This document shows positions 11,134 to 21,162 of a stretch of 64,000 nt of DNA, one piece after another. Within the stretch, counting starts at the first letter, position 1. Each line of letters starts with the position of its first letter. Location of the stretch: assembly GCA_937930635.1 (NCBI GenBank), contig CALHCF010000007.1, positions 1-64,000 of the forward strand, given 5' to 3'. A program made the position numbers and the translations under genes. Under the pieces are notes generated by a model. The model saw nothing but the letters and a program-made list of their open reading frames with translations. It did not search any database and was not told the origin of the DNA. This DNA comes from an uncultured Rhizobiaceae group bacterium. GTDB taxonomy: Bacteria; Pseudomonadota; Alphaproteobacteria; Rhizobiales; Rhizobiaceae.

Positions 11134-13482
11134 TTATGGCTTTTGGAACCGATGCCGCGTCCACGGACGGGGATTGGTGCCAATGGCAGACTGTACCGCA
11201 ACGATACGACCTCCCTTTCCGGTGCCAGCCTTGACGTCAGCAAAGGTGATGGTATGGGCACCATATGTCCGCAGCGTCTCTCCTTCGATGATCAACGGGC
11301 GTTGGTCTGCTGGCAAAAAAGTACAGGCATGGGGCATTGAATAAGGAATAATCAGGACATCCGCCGCACGGCAGTCTTGTGTCAAATGTGCTGTGTTGGT
11401 GACATGTGCAACCACCGCGCCCTTGATTTGCGTCACACACCCGACATCATCACAGCGAAACCCTTTTCCAGGTTTCCCCCGTTTAACGGGAGTATCCGCC
11501 ACAACGGCACCCGCTGGAGAAAAGGCATGTTTCCAGATGGTCGTGCTAAATTTGTCCGCCGCAGGCCGGAGCAAGCGCATACCCTTTTGTTCAATGGCTC
11601 CAAACTGCCGCCCGCTCTCCAAAATCACGAGATCCGGTGTTGCCCGGTCAGCCAGCAAAAAGGCTGCAATACCGACACAAGGCAAGGCAAGAAGGCGCAG
11701 TCTCGTTCGGCCAAGGGTGCATAAAAGCAGGGCACCAGACACAGCCAGCAAAGCAGCAACAGGAATACGCCCCGTATTGCCAGAGGGTCCCAGACGCGCA
11801 ACCCAGTCAGCAACGTCGACCACCCCTCCGGTGGCATAGGCCATCAGGATCAACGGCCCCTTTTCGAGACCAAAAGGCATAGCCAGAGTGCTAAGCAGCG
11901 CCAGCGGCATCACCGCTATCGACACCAGCGGCATAGCAAGCAAGTTGGCCAACAGGCCAAACGGTGCAACACGGTGAAAGTGATAAGCGGCAAAAATGCC
12001 CGTCGCGATTCCGGCCACCAGCGATGTCGTAGCCAGTCCCCCCAGATCCCGAATAATCAGACGTTTGATCAGCCCAAGTCTTCCAGGCTTGACAAAAGTA
12101 CCCTTGCGTTGAGAGCGCTTGGACAGAATTTCATAACTCGCAACCAGTGCCGCTACCGCTGCAAAAGACATCTGGAAGCCCGGCGACAGAATAGCCTGTG
12201 GTGCAAGGATAAGCACAACAAAGGCGGCAACAGCCACATTGCGCATGGTCACGGCCCGACGATCGAGCATCACAGCCATCAGCATGATGGCAACCATGAC
12301 AAAGGCGCGCTGCGTTGAGACGCTGGCACCTGAAATCAGCAGATAGGCCGATGCCGCAAACAACGCGCCACCAGCCGCCCATTTGCGTATGGGCCAGGCC
12401 AGCGCAACAGCAGGAAACAGCGACAGGATACGCCGCAGCAAAACGATAACCGTCGCCGCCACCAACGCCATATGCAGGCCGGAGATTGCCAGAATATGCG
12501 CAAGCCCGGAGCTTCGCAGAGACTCAGCGGTTTTTTCATCTATTCCACTGCGGTCTCCCACGATCAGTGCCGCAGCAAGGGCACCGCTGTGGTTGGGCAG
12601 TGCCTGGCGGATAATGTCGGAAATACCCTGTCGTATCCGCCCGATAACCAGGTTTGGGTCAAATCCCTGTTGCTGAGCACTGGAAATTCTGACCGGCTTT
12701 CCAAGAAAAAACCCGGAACCACCAATTCCCTGAAACCAGCTATGAAAGGAGAAATCATAGGCACCGGGATAGACCGGTCCCGGCGAAGGCCCAAGCCGGG
12801 CTTTCCCGGAAATCTTGTCCCGAACCGTAAACACGTCGGCCTGCCTACGCGCTGTCAGCCGAACACGGCTTGGAATCGTATCGCCAAGGTCACGTCCTTC
12901 AAGCGCCCCTGAACCGTTCGAGACATCAATCGTATAGCGCACGCGACCATTTGCACGGCGCTCGACCCGTTCTACAATTCCAGACAGGCCCACAATGACA
13001 GCGCGCGACAACACAACGGTATCAATCCAGCGGGTTTTCAACTGAGCAACGGACGCTCCTGCCGCTGCCAACGCAAGGGCAACAAAAAGCCCTGCTGCCA
13101 TGTGGCCTCGACCAATACGCCATGCCAGCAGCGCTGACACAGCGGCAAGTGCGGGAAACGCACCAATCAACGGCTCGCGCGGCAGGTTGAAATAAATCAG
13201 GCACCCAATTCCAAACCAGACGGGTGCCCACAAAAAGGCAGCACCCCGATCTCGCTCGGTTGCCAGCGCCTCCGCCAGAATATCCAGAGGACGCTCAAAC
13301 AATGATAGTCCGCTGACACGCAAACGCTGCGGAACTGTCGCTGGCGCGTAAACGAAATGCAAAGCCTGACGGTCGGTGTCGTTGAGTGGTGAAACGATAT
13401 CCTTACCGGCATCCTGCGCAGGGGTAGCAGGCAACCAGACATCGCTTTGGCGATCGCTTTCTTTTCCCATCTTTTCGGCCAT
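11134..13482 (-). CDS. comEC: ComEC/Rec2-family membrane protein
   Basis: A 782-residue polytopic inner-membrane protein of the DNA-uptake channel family. An N-terminal soluble DUF4131-like domain follows two or three membrane segments near residues 85-130. The central competence domain includes the characteristic LAHILAISGLHMALVA motif and many hydrophobic helices. The last 170 residues are soluble but lack the metal-binding HxHxDH of a working metallo-beta-lactamase domain, so this belongs to the shortened form found in many alphaproteobacteria. Natural transformation cannot be inferred from it alone. It is convergent with lexA and divergent from gltX. Confidence 0.9.
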   Translation of the reverse strand: MAEKMGKESDRQSDVWLPATPAQDAGKDIVSPLNDTDRQALHFVYAPATVPQRLRVSGLSLFERPLDILAEALATERDRGAAFLWAPVWFGIGCLIYFNLPREPLIGAFPALAAVSALLAWRIGRGHMAAGLFVALALAAAGASVAQLKTRWIDTVVLSRAVIVGLSGIVERVERRANGRVRYTIDVSNGSGALEGRDLGDTIPSRVRLTARRQADVFTVRDKISGKARLGPSPGPVYPGAYDFSFHSWFQGIGGSGFFLGKPVRISSAQQQGFDPNLVIGRIRQGISDIIRQALPNHSGALAAALIVGDRSGIDEKTAESLRSSGLAHILAISGLHMALVAATVIVLLRRILSLFPAVALAWPIRKWAAGGALFAASAYLLISGASVSTQRAFVMVAIMLMAVMLDRRAVTMRNVAVAAFVVLILAPQAILSPGFQMSFAAVAALVASYEILSKRSQRKGTFVKPGRLGLIKRLIIRDLGGLATTSLVAGIATGIFAAYHFHRVAPFGLLANLLAMPLVSIAVMPLALLSTLAMPFGLEKGPLILMAYATGGVVDVADWVARLGPSGNTGRIPVAALLAVSGALLLCTLGRTRLRLLALPCVGIAAFLLADRATPDLVILESGRQFGAIEQKGMRLLRPAADKFSTTIWKHAFSPAGAVVADTPVKRGKPGKGFRCDDVGCVTQIKGAVVAHVTNTAHLTQDCRAADVLIIPYSMPHACTFLPADQRPLIIEGETLRTYGAHTITFADVKAGTGKGGRIVAVQSAIGTNPRPWTRHRFQKP

Positions 13483-13629
13483 TTAATGCGGCCTCCACGC
13501 TACTCAACTTCCGCTGCACCGGCAGCGCCGCCTTGTATGATTGCAATCCTGTGCTAGAGGAGCAACGTCCCCTTTTGTTCTGCCCTGCCGCGTGGTCGCG
13601 CCCGGGGCCTGTTTATACCAGAAAATGCA

Positions 13630-15069
13630 ATGAGCCAGTCCAAACCTGTCGTCACCCGTTTCGCCCCCTCACCCACCGGCTTTCTGCATATCGGGGGTGC
13701 CCGCACCGCGCTGTTTAACTGGCTGTTTGCCCGTGCAAATGGCGGGAAAATGTTGCTGCGTATTGAGGATACTGACCGCGAACGCTCCACTCAGGCCGCG
13801 ACCGATGCCCTTCTCGACGGTCTGACCTGGCTGGGCCTGGACTGGGAAGGCGAAGCAATCTCGCAATTTGCCGGGGCCCAACGGCATCGTGAAGTTGTCG
13901 ATGAAATGCTGGCAGCGGGCCAGGCTTACCGGTGTTATGCGACACCGCAGGAGCTTGAGGAAATGCGGGAGAAAGCCCGGGCTGAGAAACGGCCGCCTCG
14001 TTATGACGGCCGCTGGCGCGACCGCGACCCATCCCAGGCACCTGAGGGTATTGACCCCGTCATCCGCATCAAAACGCCACGCGACGGCGAAACTATCGTC
14101 AATGACCATGTTCAGGGAGAGGTTCGCTTTCCCAACAAAGATCTTGATGACCTGATCCTGCTGCGCTCGGATGGCTCTCCAACCTACATGCTTGCAGTCG
14201 TGGTGGACGATCACGACATGGGTGTTACCCATATCGTGCGGGGAGACGACCATCTGACCAATGCTGCACGCCAGAAAATTATCTATAATGCTATGGATTG
14301 GGATGTCCCGGAAATGGCGCATATCCCTCTCATCTACGGCCCGGACGGAGCAAAGCTTTCAAAACGTCATGGGGCGTTGGGCATGGAAGCTTACCGCGCT
14401 ATGGGCTATTTGCCTGATGCCCTGCGCAACTATCTTGTCCGGTTGGGCTGGGCCCATGGCGACGAGGAGTTTTTCAAAACCGAAGAACTGGACAAATTGT
14501 TTTCGCTGAAAGGAATCGGTAAATCACCGTCCCGTTTCGACTTTGCCAAACTCGAGAATATGAATGGTCACTATATCAGGGCGACAGACGACGCCGAGCT
14601 GGTTTCACGGATCCGTGATATTCTTCCTGAAATTGAAAACGGCGACTGGTTTTTGCAGCGCTGGAACACCACGGTCGAAGATCAACTGAAAACTGCGATG
14701 CCGGGACTCAAAGAACGAGCCAAGACGCTGGTGGAACTCATCGAAGGTGCCAATTTCCTGTTTGCCGAGCGTCCCCTCAAGATCGAGGACAAGGCGGCAG
14801 CAATTCTTGAAAACGACGACAACGCCGGGCGCACCGTGTTAGCCGCCCTGCTCCCCAGACTTGACGCCCTCTCCCGCTGGGACCTGCCGTCAATTGAGGC
14901 GCAAGTGCGTGAATTTGCCGCTGATCAGGACCTGAAATTGGGCAAAGTTGCGCAGCCGATCCGGGCCGCATTGACCGGCCGCACCACGTCTCCGGGCGTC
15001 TTCGACGTGATGGCCGTGTTGTCCCGCGAAGAATGTCTGGCACGGCTTGCAGACCAGGCCACAAAGTAA
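13630..15069 (+). CDS. gltX: Glutamyl-tRNA synthetase
   Basis: Charges tRNA-Glu, and in bacteria lacking glutaminyl-tRNA synthetase also tRNA-Gln. The 479-residue class I synthetase has the HIGH-type signature [21 protein letters not shown] (histidine at residue 20) and the KMSKS-type KLSKRHGA near residue 243. Length and order match bacterial GltX. Many alphaproteobacteria carry two gltX paralogues, so substrate preference (Glu or Gln tRNA) is undetermined. It is followed 254 bases later by gltA. Confidence 0.96.
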   Translation: MSQSKPVVTRFAPSPTGFLHIGGARTALFNWLFARANGGKMLLRIEDTDRERSTQAATDALLDGLTWLGLDWEGEAISQFAGAQRHREVVDEMLAAGQAYRCYATPQELEEMREKARAEKRPPRYDGRWRDRDPSQAPEGIDPVIRIKTPRDGETIVNDHVQGEVRFPNKDLDDLILLRSDGSPTYMLAVVVDDHDMGVTHIVRGDDHLTNAARQKIIYNAMDWDVPEMAHIPLIYGPDGAKLSKRHGALGMEAYRAMGYLPDALRNYLVRLGWAHGDEEFFKTEELDKLFSLKGIGKSPSRFDFAKLENMNGHYIRATDDAELVSRIRDILPEIENGDWFLQRWNTTVEDQLKTAMPGLKERAKTLVELIEGANFLFAERPLKIEDKAAAILENDDNAGRTVLAALLPRLDALSRWDLPSIEAQVREFAADQDLKLGKVAQPIRAALTGRTTSPGVFDVMAVLSREECLARLADQATK

Positions 15070-15272
15070 TTTAGACTTTAGTCATTTAGGGCATTTGAAT
15101 CAGTGTATGGAGCCATTTTCATAGCTTCACGCGCCCCGCCACCTTGTTCGACAAGGACAAATCGACTATTACACGCCTACAACAGAGCATTCATCAGACG
15201 CGCAAACTGATCGTTATGCGCACGACTTGATCGAATGCGAATCCCATATTCTGTTCGGGGATTCCCCGGCAT

Positions 15273-15287
15273 CGACATGAAATGTCG
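15273..15287 (+). promoter_or_regulatory. Hairpin in the gltA leader
   Basis: CGACAT-GAA-ATGTCG forms a perfect 6-base stem with a 3-base loop, about 37 bases before the gltA ATG. A second G/C-rich inverted element (CGGGG-ATT-CCCCG) lies just upstream near 15255. Together they could structure the mRNA leader. No known regulatory RNA family is recognised. Confidence 0.35.
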
Positions 15288-15323
15288 GAGCGGGTTCGAA
15301 CTGCTATTTTTGAAAGGGTGAAC

Positions 15324-16613
15324 ATGGCTGACCAAAAAGCTGAACTGACAATCGGTAAAGAAAAATACGAGTTCCCCATTCATCAGGCTAGTGTTGGACC
15401 CGACGTCATCAACATTGGAACTTTATACAAAAATACCAACCGGTTCACTTTTGACCCAGGTTTCACCTCCACGGCTGCTTGCGAAAGCGCAATTACCTAT
15501 ATCGACGGCGATGCTGGCGTTCTGTTGCACCGCGGCTATCCAATCGATCAGCTGGCGGAAGAAGGCGACTTTCTTGAGACCTGCTATCTGCTGCTCTACG
15601 GCGATTTGCCCAACAAGGAGCAGCGGGCAGATTTCAATGAGCGTGTCACCTATCACACGATGATCCACGACCAGATGACGCGCCTTTACAGCGGCTTTCG
15701 CCGCGATGCGCACCCCATGGCCGTGATGGTTGGCGTTGTGGGTGCCCTGTCAGCATTTTATCACGATTCAACCGATATCACCGACGAGAAGCAGCGAATG
15801 ATTGCATCTCTCAGGATGATTGCGAAAATGCCGACAATTGCCGCGATGGCCTACAAATATTCGGTTGGTCAGCCCTTCGTCTATCCGCGCAATGATCTGG
15901 GTTATGCGGCAAATTTCCTGCACATGTGTTTCGCGGTCCCGTCGGAGGAATACAAGATCGATCCCGTTCTTGCCCGTGCGATGGATCGCATCTTTATCCT
16001 TCATGCCGATCATGAGCAAAACGCCTCAACGTCGACTGTTCGCCTGGCCGGTTCATCAGGTGCCAACCCTTTTGCCTGCGTTGCTGCCGGCATTGCCTGC
16101 TTGTGGGGGCCAGCGCATGGCGGAGCAAACGAAGCCGCGCTTACCATGCTCAACGAAATCGGAACTCCGGACCGCATTCCTGAATTCATCAAACGGGCAA
16201 AAGACAAGAGTGATCCGTTCCGTCTGATGGGCTTTGGTCACCGCGTTTACAAGAACTACGATCCGCGCGCCAAAATCATGCAAAAAACAACACACGAAGT
16301 CCTGGGTGTGCTGGGTATCAAAGATGACCCGATTCTGGATGTGGCAATTGAGCTGGAGAAAATTGCGCTTGAGGACGAGTATTTTGTCGAACGCGGTCTT
16401 TATCCCAATATCGACTTTTATTCCGGCATCACGCTGAAAGCGCTGGGTTTCCCCACCGATATGTTCACTGTGCTGTTTTCACTGGCGCGTACAGTAGGCT
16501 GGATCGCACAATGGAAAGAAATGATTGAAGATCCAAAGCAGAAGATCGGACGGCCCCGCCAGCTGTATACCGGCCCTACCCAGCGCGACTATGTTCCAGT
16601 CGACAAACGCTGA
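15324..16613 (+). CDS. gltA: Citrate synthase
   Basis: Condenses acetyl-CoA with oxaloacetate to start the TCA cycle. The 429-residue protein is of the large hexameric type II form. It shows [18 protein letters not shown], the catalytic histidine regions [13 protein letters not shown] and [14 protein letters not shown], and the conserved RPRQLYTGP at the C-terminus. The frame is open to 15282, but the ATG at 15324 is preferred because an AAGGG ribosome site precedes it and [11 protein letters not shown] is a typical alphaproteobacterial N-terminus. It is convergent with lpxB. Confidence 0.97.
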   Translation: MADQKAELTIGKEKYEFPIHQASVGPDVINIGTLYKNTNRFTFDPGFTSTAACESAITYIDGDAGVLLHRGYPIDQLAEEGDFLETCYLLLYGDLPNKEQRADFNERVTYHTMIHDQMTRLYSGFRRDAHPMAVMVGVVGALSAFYHDSTDITDEKQRMIASLRMIAKMPTIAAMAYKYSVGQPFVYPRNDLGYAANFLHMCFAVPSEEYKIDPVLARAMDRIFILHADHEQNASTSTVRLAGSSGANPFACVAAGIACLWGPAHGGANEAALTMLNEIGTPDRIPEFIKRAKDKSDPFRLMGFGHRVYKNYDPRAKIMQKTTHEVLGVLGIKDDPILDVAIELEKIALEDEYFVERGLYPNIDFYSGITLKALGFPTDMFTVLFSLARTVGWIAQWKEMIEDPKQKIGRPRQLYTGPTQRDYVPVDKR

Positions 16614-16685
16614 TTGATCGCTTTACCTGCCGGGATCATTCATTTTCAATCAGGCACAGGTTGGCTGATTGGCCAATCGGACTTT

Positions 16686-16730
16686 GAGCTTCTTTCAGGG
16701 GCACACTGTCAGCCTGTTGAAAGGGAGCTC
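16686..16730. other. Imperfect inverted repeat between convergent gltA and lpxB
   Basis: GAGCTTCTTTCA at the left end and TGAAAGGGAGCTC at the right end can pair over about 12 bases with one bulge and a mismatch, around a 20-base loop. It could serve as a shared transcription terminator or mRNA 3' structure, but no T-run follows on either strand. Confidence 0.3.
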
Positions 16731-16751
16731 AATGCGGAAACTTGCGTTGAA

Positions 16752-17915
16752 TCACTGCGGTCTTTCCTTGACGTGGTTCAACACGACTTCAGCTGCAAGT
16801 TCACCGGGAGCTCGGTCGGTTTCCATGGCTGAAATGATCTCATCAAAACCATCCAGTTGGCGCTGACGTTCGGGAGTATCTTCCCATATTGCCTCGATAC
16901 GTCTGGCCAATCGTTCTGGAATAACGGTCTCACTATAATCTTCCTGCACAACCACGCGGTCAGCGATCAGGTTGGGCAATGCTCCGCTCCAGACGTCAAT
17001 GAGAAAACGCAACATCTTGGCAACGGGATCGAACTTGTAAGCGATGGTTGTGGGGACACGATGAAGCGCGAGTTGCAATGTAACGGTTCCAGATGTTGCC
17101 ATGGCCGCACGCGCTGTCCGGAAATACCGGTCATTCTCACCGCTATCAACAAGGGTTGGTTTGACCGACCACCCACTAACGGCCTCGGCGATGCGCGCCT
17201 TGAGACGGGGGACAGCGGGTAAAACCGCTTGAAATTCGACGCCCCTTTTCTCCAATACTTCAAGCATTTGCCCGTAAATATGGAGATGGCGTTTTATTTC
17301 GCCGCCACGAGATCCAGGTAATATGAGAAGAATGGGCGGATCACTTGCGACAGGGGATGGTTCCTGCCTCAATTTGGCAATGGAGCGAGACATGGGGTGG
17401 CCAACATAGGTCGCCGGCGGGCCATTCAAGCGAGCCAGTGCTTCCGGTTCAAAAGGCAGAATGGTCAAGACATGATCTACATAGGCGCGCATGCGCTCGG
17501 CGCGTTTTGGCCGCCAGGCCCACACGCTGGGGCAAACATAGTCAATGATTGGCAGATCAAGCAGTTTCCTGCGCACACGTTTGGCCACAGCATGGGTAAA
17601 GTCCGGGCTATCGACCAGTATCAAAACATCAGGATCTCGCGCCACGACATCGGCAACGGTTTGATAAACGCGCCGGATAATCTTCGGCAATCTCGCAATC
17701 ACCGCTGAAAACCCCATTACCGCGATGTCTTCAATATCAAAGAGCGAGTTCATTCCCCGCTCTCGCAAACGACTGCCCGCCAGCCCGTGAAACTCGACCT
17801 CCCGCCCCTGTTTCGACGCTCTCACGATCAGCGCATCATGCAGATCAGCAGCCAGGGCATCACCCGACTCTTCCCCCAACACGAAACAAACCTTAAGAGG
17901 CGCATGACCAGCCAT
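16752..17915 (-). CDS. lpxB: Lipid-A-disaccharide synthase
   Basis: Joins UDP-2,3-diacylglucosamine and lipid X to form the lipid A disaccharide at the inner face of the inner membrane. The 387-residue protein shows the LpxB hallmarks: FVLGEESGDALAADL at the N-terminus, SPDFTHAVAKR, IDYVCPSVWAWRPKRAERM, YVGHPM, LLILPGSRGGEIKRH and AMATSGTVTLQLAL. The ATG at 17915 overlaps the lpxI stop (TGATG), and an in-frame GTG lies one codon earlier. It is the last gene of the fabZ-lpxA-lpxI-lpxB run. Confidence 0.97.
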   Translation of the reverse strand: MAGHAPLKVCFVLGEESGDALAADLHDALIVRASKQGREVEFHGLAGSRLRERGMNSLFDIEDIAVMGFSAVIARLPKIIRRVYQTVADVVARDPDVLILVDSPDFTHAVAKRVRRKLLDLPIIDYVCPSVWAWRPKRAERMRAYVDHVLTILPFEPEALARLNGPPATYVGHPMSRSIAKLRQEPSPVASDPPILLILPGSRGGEIKRHLHIYGQMLEVLEKRGVEFQAVLPAVPRLKARIAEAVSGWSVKPTLVDSGENDRYFRTARAAMATSGTVTLQLALHRVPTTIAYKFDPVAKMLRFLIDVWSGALPNLIADRVVVQEDYSETVIPERLARRIEAIWEDTPERQRQLDGFDEIISAMETDRAPGELAAEVVLNHVKERPQ

Positions 17916-18763
17916 CACGCCGGTTCCATGCCTTGTATGAAAAGGCCAAGCCCCCGGGCCAATTCAAGCGTTCGCTCCATTTCGACGATGATGGTCTTTC
18001 CCGCCTGAACGCCAATGCCCTTCAGACCGGCCTCATGGGCGCGCTGAACGGTTTGAGGACCGATGGCGGGAAGATCCACACGCTCGTCCTGCCCCGGTTT
18101 CACACACTTCACGAGCACACCGCCTCGCTTGTTTGGCAAGCGCCCCTGAACCCTAAGTTCTCCAACGCGCTGCAACATACCGTCCGTACCTTCAACACCC
18201 TCGACCGCCACAGCACGCGTTCCAATCACCACGCAAGCCTGACCGATATCAAAACGCCCCAGGGCCCTTGCCACTTCAAAACCCTGATCGATCCTGCTGA
18301 TGTCTTTTGAATTGGCTTTTGTTGACGTGTTTGGCCCTGGTCTTACCAGCATTTCAGGCACCAGTTCCCCAACCCCGCTGACGCGAACGCCGCGCTTCTC
18401 AAAGACGTTGATAACACCAGACAATATCGTATCGTCGCCTCCCATAACGGCGGTCAGCAAACCAGGCGCGGCACGCATCGTCCCCCAATCCATCCTGGCC
18501 AGGCTGATTTCCGGGCGACCGACAATGCCCCCGGCCATAACGATTTCTTCGATATTGTTCTGCTTTAGCCGTTTGAAAAGATGGCCCATCTGGCCCCATT
18601 CAAGAAACTCATGCTCGAATTTCTCAACACCGCTGGAAAAACTGGTTCCAAACCCGAATATTGAAACCTGTCGACCTTTCCTGCTCAGGTTCTCAGCGAC
18701 TTCTACCGGCAATTCTCCATTGCCGGCTATTATGCCGATCGGATCGCCTGATTGCTCACCCAC
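17915..18763 (-). CDS. lpxI: UDP-2,3-diacylglucosamine pyrophosphatase LpxI
   Basis: LpxI hydrolyses UDP-2,3-diacylglucosamine to lipid X. It replaces LpxH in most alphaproteobacteria and is unrelated to it. The sequence begins GDPIGIIAGNGELPVEVAENL, and shows VMAGGIVGRPEISL, TAVMGGDDTILSG, EVARALGRFDIGQA and GTRAVAVEGVEGTDGML, the family pattern (DUF1009). The frame is open to an ATG at 18832 inside lpxA. I prefer the GTG at 18763 because it starts right after the lpxA stop and needs no overlap. Its place between lpxA and lpxB is the usual one. Confidence 0.95.
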   Translation of the reverse strand: MGEQSGDPIGIIAGNGELPVEVAENLSRKGRQVSIFGFGTSFSSGVEKFEHEFLEWGQMGHLFKRLKQNNIEEIVMAGGIVGRPEISLARMDWGTMRAAPGLLTAVMGGDDTILSGVINVFEKRGVRVSGVGELVPEMLVRPGPNTSTKANSKDISRIDQGFEVARALGRFDIGQACVVIGTRAVAVEGVEGTDGMLQRVGELRVQGRLPNKRGGVLVKCVKPGQDERVDLPAIGPQTVQRAHEAGLKGIGVQAGKTIIVEMERTLELARGLGLFIQGMEPA

Positions 18764-18776
18764 CGACCCGGTCCGC

Positions 18777-19580
18777 CTACTCGCTGGAAGGTGTGCAAAG
18801 AGCCCGGTCTGCCGATGCAGTGATGAACTCAACCATATCGATCACATGCGGGTCTGTTGCCGCAGCACCCAGCTCTTTTGCCGCTTCCAGGACAACAGTC
18901 TCGCCGGAAAAAAGAGCTTTATAGGTATTGCGCACTGCATGGATGCTATCGCGGGCCACGCCTGACCGTTTCATGCCAATCAGATTAAGACCCGCCAGGT
19001 TCGCCCGATTGCCAATCGCCATTCCAAAAGGAATGACATCACCCTCAACACCAGCCAACCCGCCAATGAAAGCGTGATGACCGATACGACAAAACTGATG
19101 CGCAGCGGAGCCTCCGCCAAAAATGACATGATCACCGACCACACAATGGCCTGCCAGCATGACATTGTTGGAGAAAATGACGTGGTTTCCCACCACGCAA
19201 TCATGCGCCACATGAGAATTTGCCAGAAATGCGCAATTGTTACCGATACGGGTTTGCGAACCGCCGCCAGCGGTACCGGGATTGATGGTCACTCCTTCGC
19301 GGATGATACAATTCTCTCCGATATCAAGCGTCGTCTTCTCGCCCGAAAACTTCAGATCCTGAGGTTCATTTCCAACAGAAGCAAAAGGAAAGATACGGGT
19401 TCCCTTGCCAACGGTCGTATGCCCTTGCACGGACACCTGCGCCAGCAACTCGACACCGTCTTTCAGCACAACATCGCTGCCAACATGGCAAAACGGGCCA
19501 ATTTTGACATCGGAGCCAACACTGCATCCGTCTTCAAGGACGGCACTAGGATGAACTTTGGCGCTGGAATTACTGGTCAT
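18777..19580 (-). CDS. lpxA: UDP-N-acetylglucosamine acyltransferase
   Basis: First step of lipid A synthesis: moves a 3-hydroxyacyl chain from acyl-ACP to UDP-GlcNAc. The 267-residue protein is a left-handed parallel beta-helix of hexapeptide repeats ([22 protein letters not shown]), with the catalytic His region [18 protein letters not shown] near residue 125 and a helical C-terminus. The ATG at 19580 overlaps the end of fabZ. The frame can be opened one TTG earlier, but the ATG gives the usual N-terminus. Confidence 0.97.
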   Translation of the reverse strand: MTSNSSAKVHPSAVLEDGCSVGSDVKIGPFCHVGSDVVLKDGVELLAQVSVQGHTTVGKGTRIFPFASVGNEPQDLKFSGEKTTLDIGENCIIREGVTINPGTAGGGSQTRIGNNCAFLANSHVAHDCVVGNHVIFSNNVMLAGHCVVGDHVIFGGGSAAHQFCRIGHHAFIGGLAGVEGDVIPFGMAIGNRANLAGLNLIGMKRSGVARDSIHAVRNTYKALFSGETVVLEAAKELGAAATDPHVIDMVEFITASADRALCTPSSE

Positions 19581-20037
19581 CAGGAGCAACCATCATCGCG
19601 CCAATATCAGCTTCTGCAACCTTCTGTCCTTCAACCTGCGCAATACAGGAATATTTGAAAATATTGCGCTTCTGGCGCGTTTTCGTGATCAGAAACTCCA
19701 GCACATCGCCCGGAACAACAGTCTTTCGAAACTTGGCATTGTCGATCGTCATAAAAAACACGCCGCTCTGCCTCCCGCCATAGTGCTTTTTGGCGCATAT
19801 CGCGCCGGCAGTTTGGGCCATCCCCTCGATAATCAGAACCCCGGGCATGATCGGATTTCCAGGGAAATGCCCGGTGAAATGAGGCTCGTTTAGTGTCACA
19901 TTCTTGATCCCACGAGCCGATTCATCACTGACAATATCAACAATCTTGTCGATCAGGAGAAATGGATAGCGATGGGGCAAAATTGCCATCAGGCCCTGTA
20001 TATCTATCGTGTCTAGACTATCGCTTACGTCACTCAT
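19570..20037 (-). CDS. fabZ: 3-hydroxyacyl-ACP dehydratase FabZ
   Basis: Dehydrates 3-hydroxyacyl-ACP in fatty acid elongation, and competes with LpxA and LpxD for the hydroxyacyl-ACP pool. The 155-residue hotdog-fold protein shows [12 protein letters not shown] and the active-site motif [20 protein letters not shown] with its His and Glu. The frame extends to 20172, but the ATG at 20037 overlaps the lpxD stop and starts the conserved domain. It sits between lpxD and lpxA, the classical order, and overlaps lpxA by 11 bases. Confidence 0.97.
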   Translation of the reverse strand: MSDVSDSLDTIDIQGLMAILPHRYPFLLIDKIVDIVSDESARGIKNVTLNEPHFTGHFPGNPIMPGVLIIEGMAQTAGAICAKKHYGGRQSGVFFMTIDNAKFRKTVVPGDVLEFLITKTRQKRNIFKYSCIAQVEGQKVAEADIGAMMVAPDDQ

Positions 20038-21091
20038 CACGCCCCTCCTTTGTCCCCGTATCTGAAAATGCTTCCCGGCGCAGGCGTGCAATTTCCCGCA
20101 TCCAGTGTTTGATAGGTCTGGCTGGAACACCACCCCAGCGCGAACCGGGCGGGACATCACCAGAGACACCACTCAATCCTGCAATCTGGCAGCCATCGCC
20201 GATCTTGATATGACCGTTGATTGCAGCTTTACCGCCCAAAATCACAAAATTTCCAATCTCCGTGCTGCCAGCAATACCAACCTGGCCCACGATCACGCAG
20301 TGCCTTCCTATAACGACGTTGTGGCCTATCATGACCAAATTATCGATCTTCGTCCCCTCACCGACTATCGTGTCACGGTTTGAACCCCGGTCAATACAGG
20401 AGTTGGGACCAATCTCGACATCATCTTGAATGACGACCCGGCCAATCTGCGGAATCTTCGCGTGACCTGTAGGCCCCATCGCATAGCCAAAACCATCTCC
20501 ACCGATGCGAACACCAGAATGGATAAAGACCCGGTCACCGATAATCGCATGCGTCACTGATGCGGAGTTACCAACACTCGTTTCCCGCCCGAGACGAACA
20601 TTTGGTCCAACCACGGCCCCAGGACAGATTATGCTACCTCGGCCAACATGGGCCCCTGGGCCGACAACAGCACCGTGCTCAACGGTCACATCATCTTCGA
20701 GTGAAGCCGATGGGTGAACCAGTGCGCCCGGTGCGATGCCGGGCTCAATCATCGGCTGAGGCCTCATCGCCTTTGGAAACATCCACGCCGCAGCTTTTGC
20801 AAAGGCCTGATAAGGCTGTTCCGCTATCACAGCCGATATATGAGCTGGTACCTTGTCGGCATAGCGGCTTGAGCAAATCACAGCAGCAGCTTCAGTCTCT
20901 GCGAGAGCCTTCACATATTTTCCGCTGTTTAAAAAAGTAAGCGCCCCCTGTCCTGCCGCTTCAAGGGGACCAACAGAGGTGATCAGCACGGAGTCATCAT
21001 CGCCGTCACGTATGTTGCATTCCATACGCTGCGCCAGATCTCTCAAAGGAGCAGGAACAGGAGCGTCAAAAAAGGAGACCGCGTCAGCCAA
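20030..21091 (-). CDS. lpxD: UDP-3-O-(3-hydroxyacyl)glucosamine N-acyltransferase
   Basis: Third acylation step of lipid A synthesis. The 353-residue protein has an N-terminal uridine-binding domain, then a left-handed beta-helix of hexapeptide repeats and a short helical tail. The catalytic His lies in [16 protein letters not shown]. The only reasonable start is TTG at 21091: an in-frame stop lies 27 bases upstream and the next ATG would remove the first beta-strands. A strong terminator hairpin lies only 24 bases upstream, so expression from the bamA transcript would require read-through or use of a downstream promoter. Confidence 0.95.
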   Translation of the reverse strand: MADAVSFFDAPVPAPLRDLAQRMECNIRDGDDDSVLITSVGPLEAAGQGALTFLNSGKYVKALAETEAAAVICSSRYADKVPAHISAVIAEQPYQAFAKAAAWMFPKAMRPQPMIEPGIAPGALVHPSASLEDDVTVEHGAVVGPGAHVGRGSIICPGAVVGPNVRLGRETSVGNSASVTHAIIGDRVFIHSGVRIGGDGFGYAMGPTGHAKIPQIGRVVIQDDVEIGPNSCIDRGSNRDTIVGEGTKIDNLVMIGHNVVIGRHCVIVGQVGIAGSTEIGNFVILGGKAAINGHIKIGDGCQIAGLSGVSGDVPPGSRWGGVPARPIKHWMREIARLRREAFSDTGTKEGRDE

Positions 21092-21114
21092 GCCGAATCC
21101 ATATTCTCGATGTC

Positions 21115-21141
21115 AAAAAAAAACCGCCGCAGATGCGGCGG
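21115..21141 (-). terminator. Intrinsic terminator after bamA
   Basis: On the minus strand a perfect 7-base stem (CCGCCGC/GCGGCGG, 4-base loop) is followed by nine T residues. It lies about 20 bases after the bamA stop and 24 bases before the lpxD start codon. Confidence 0.92.
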
Positions 21142-21162
21142 CTTATGAATTCAATTATCTTA

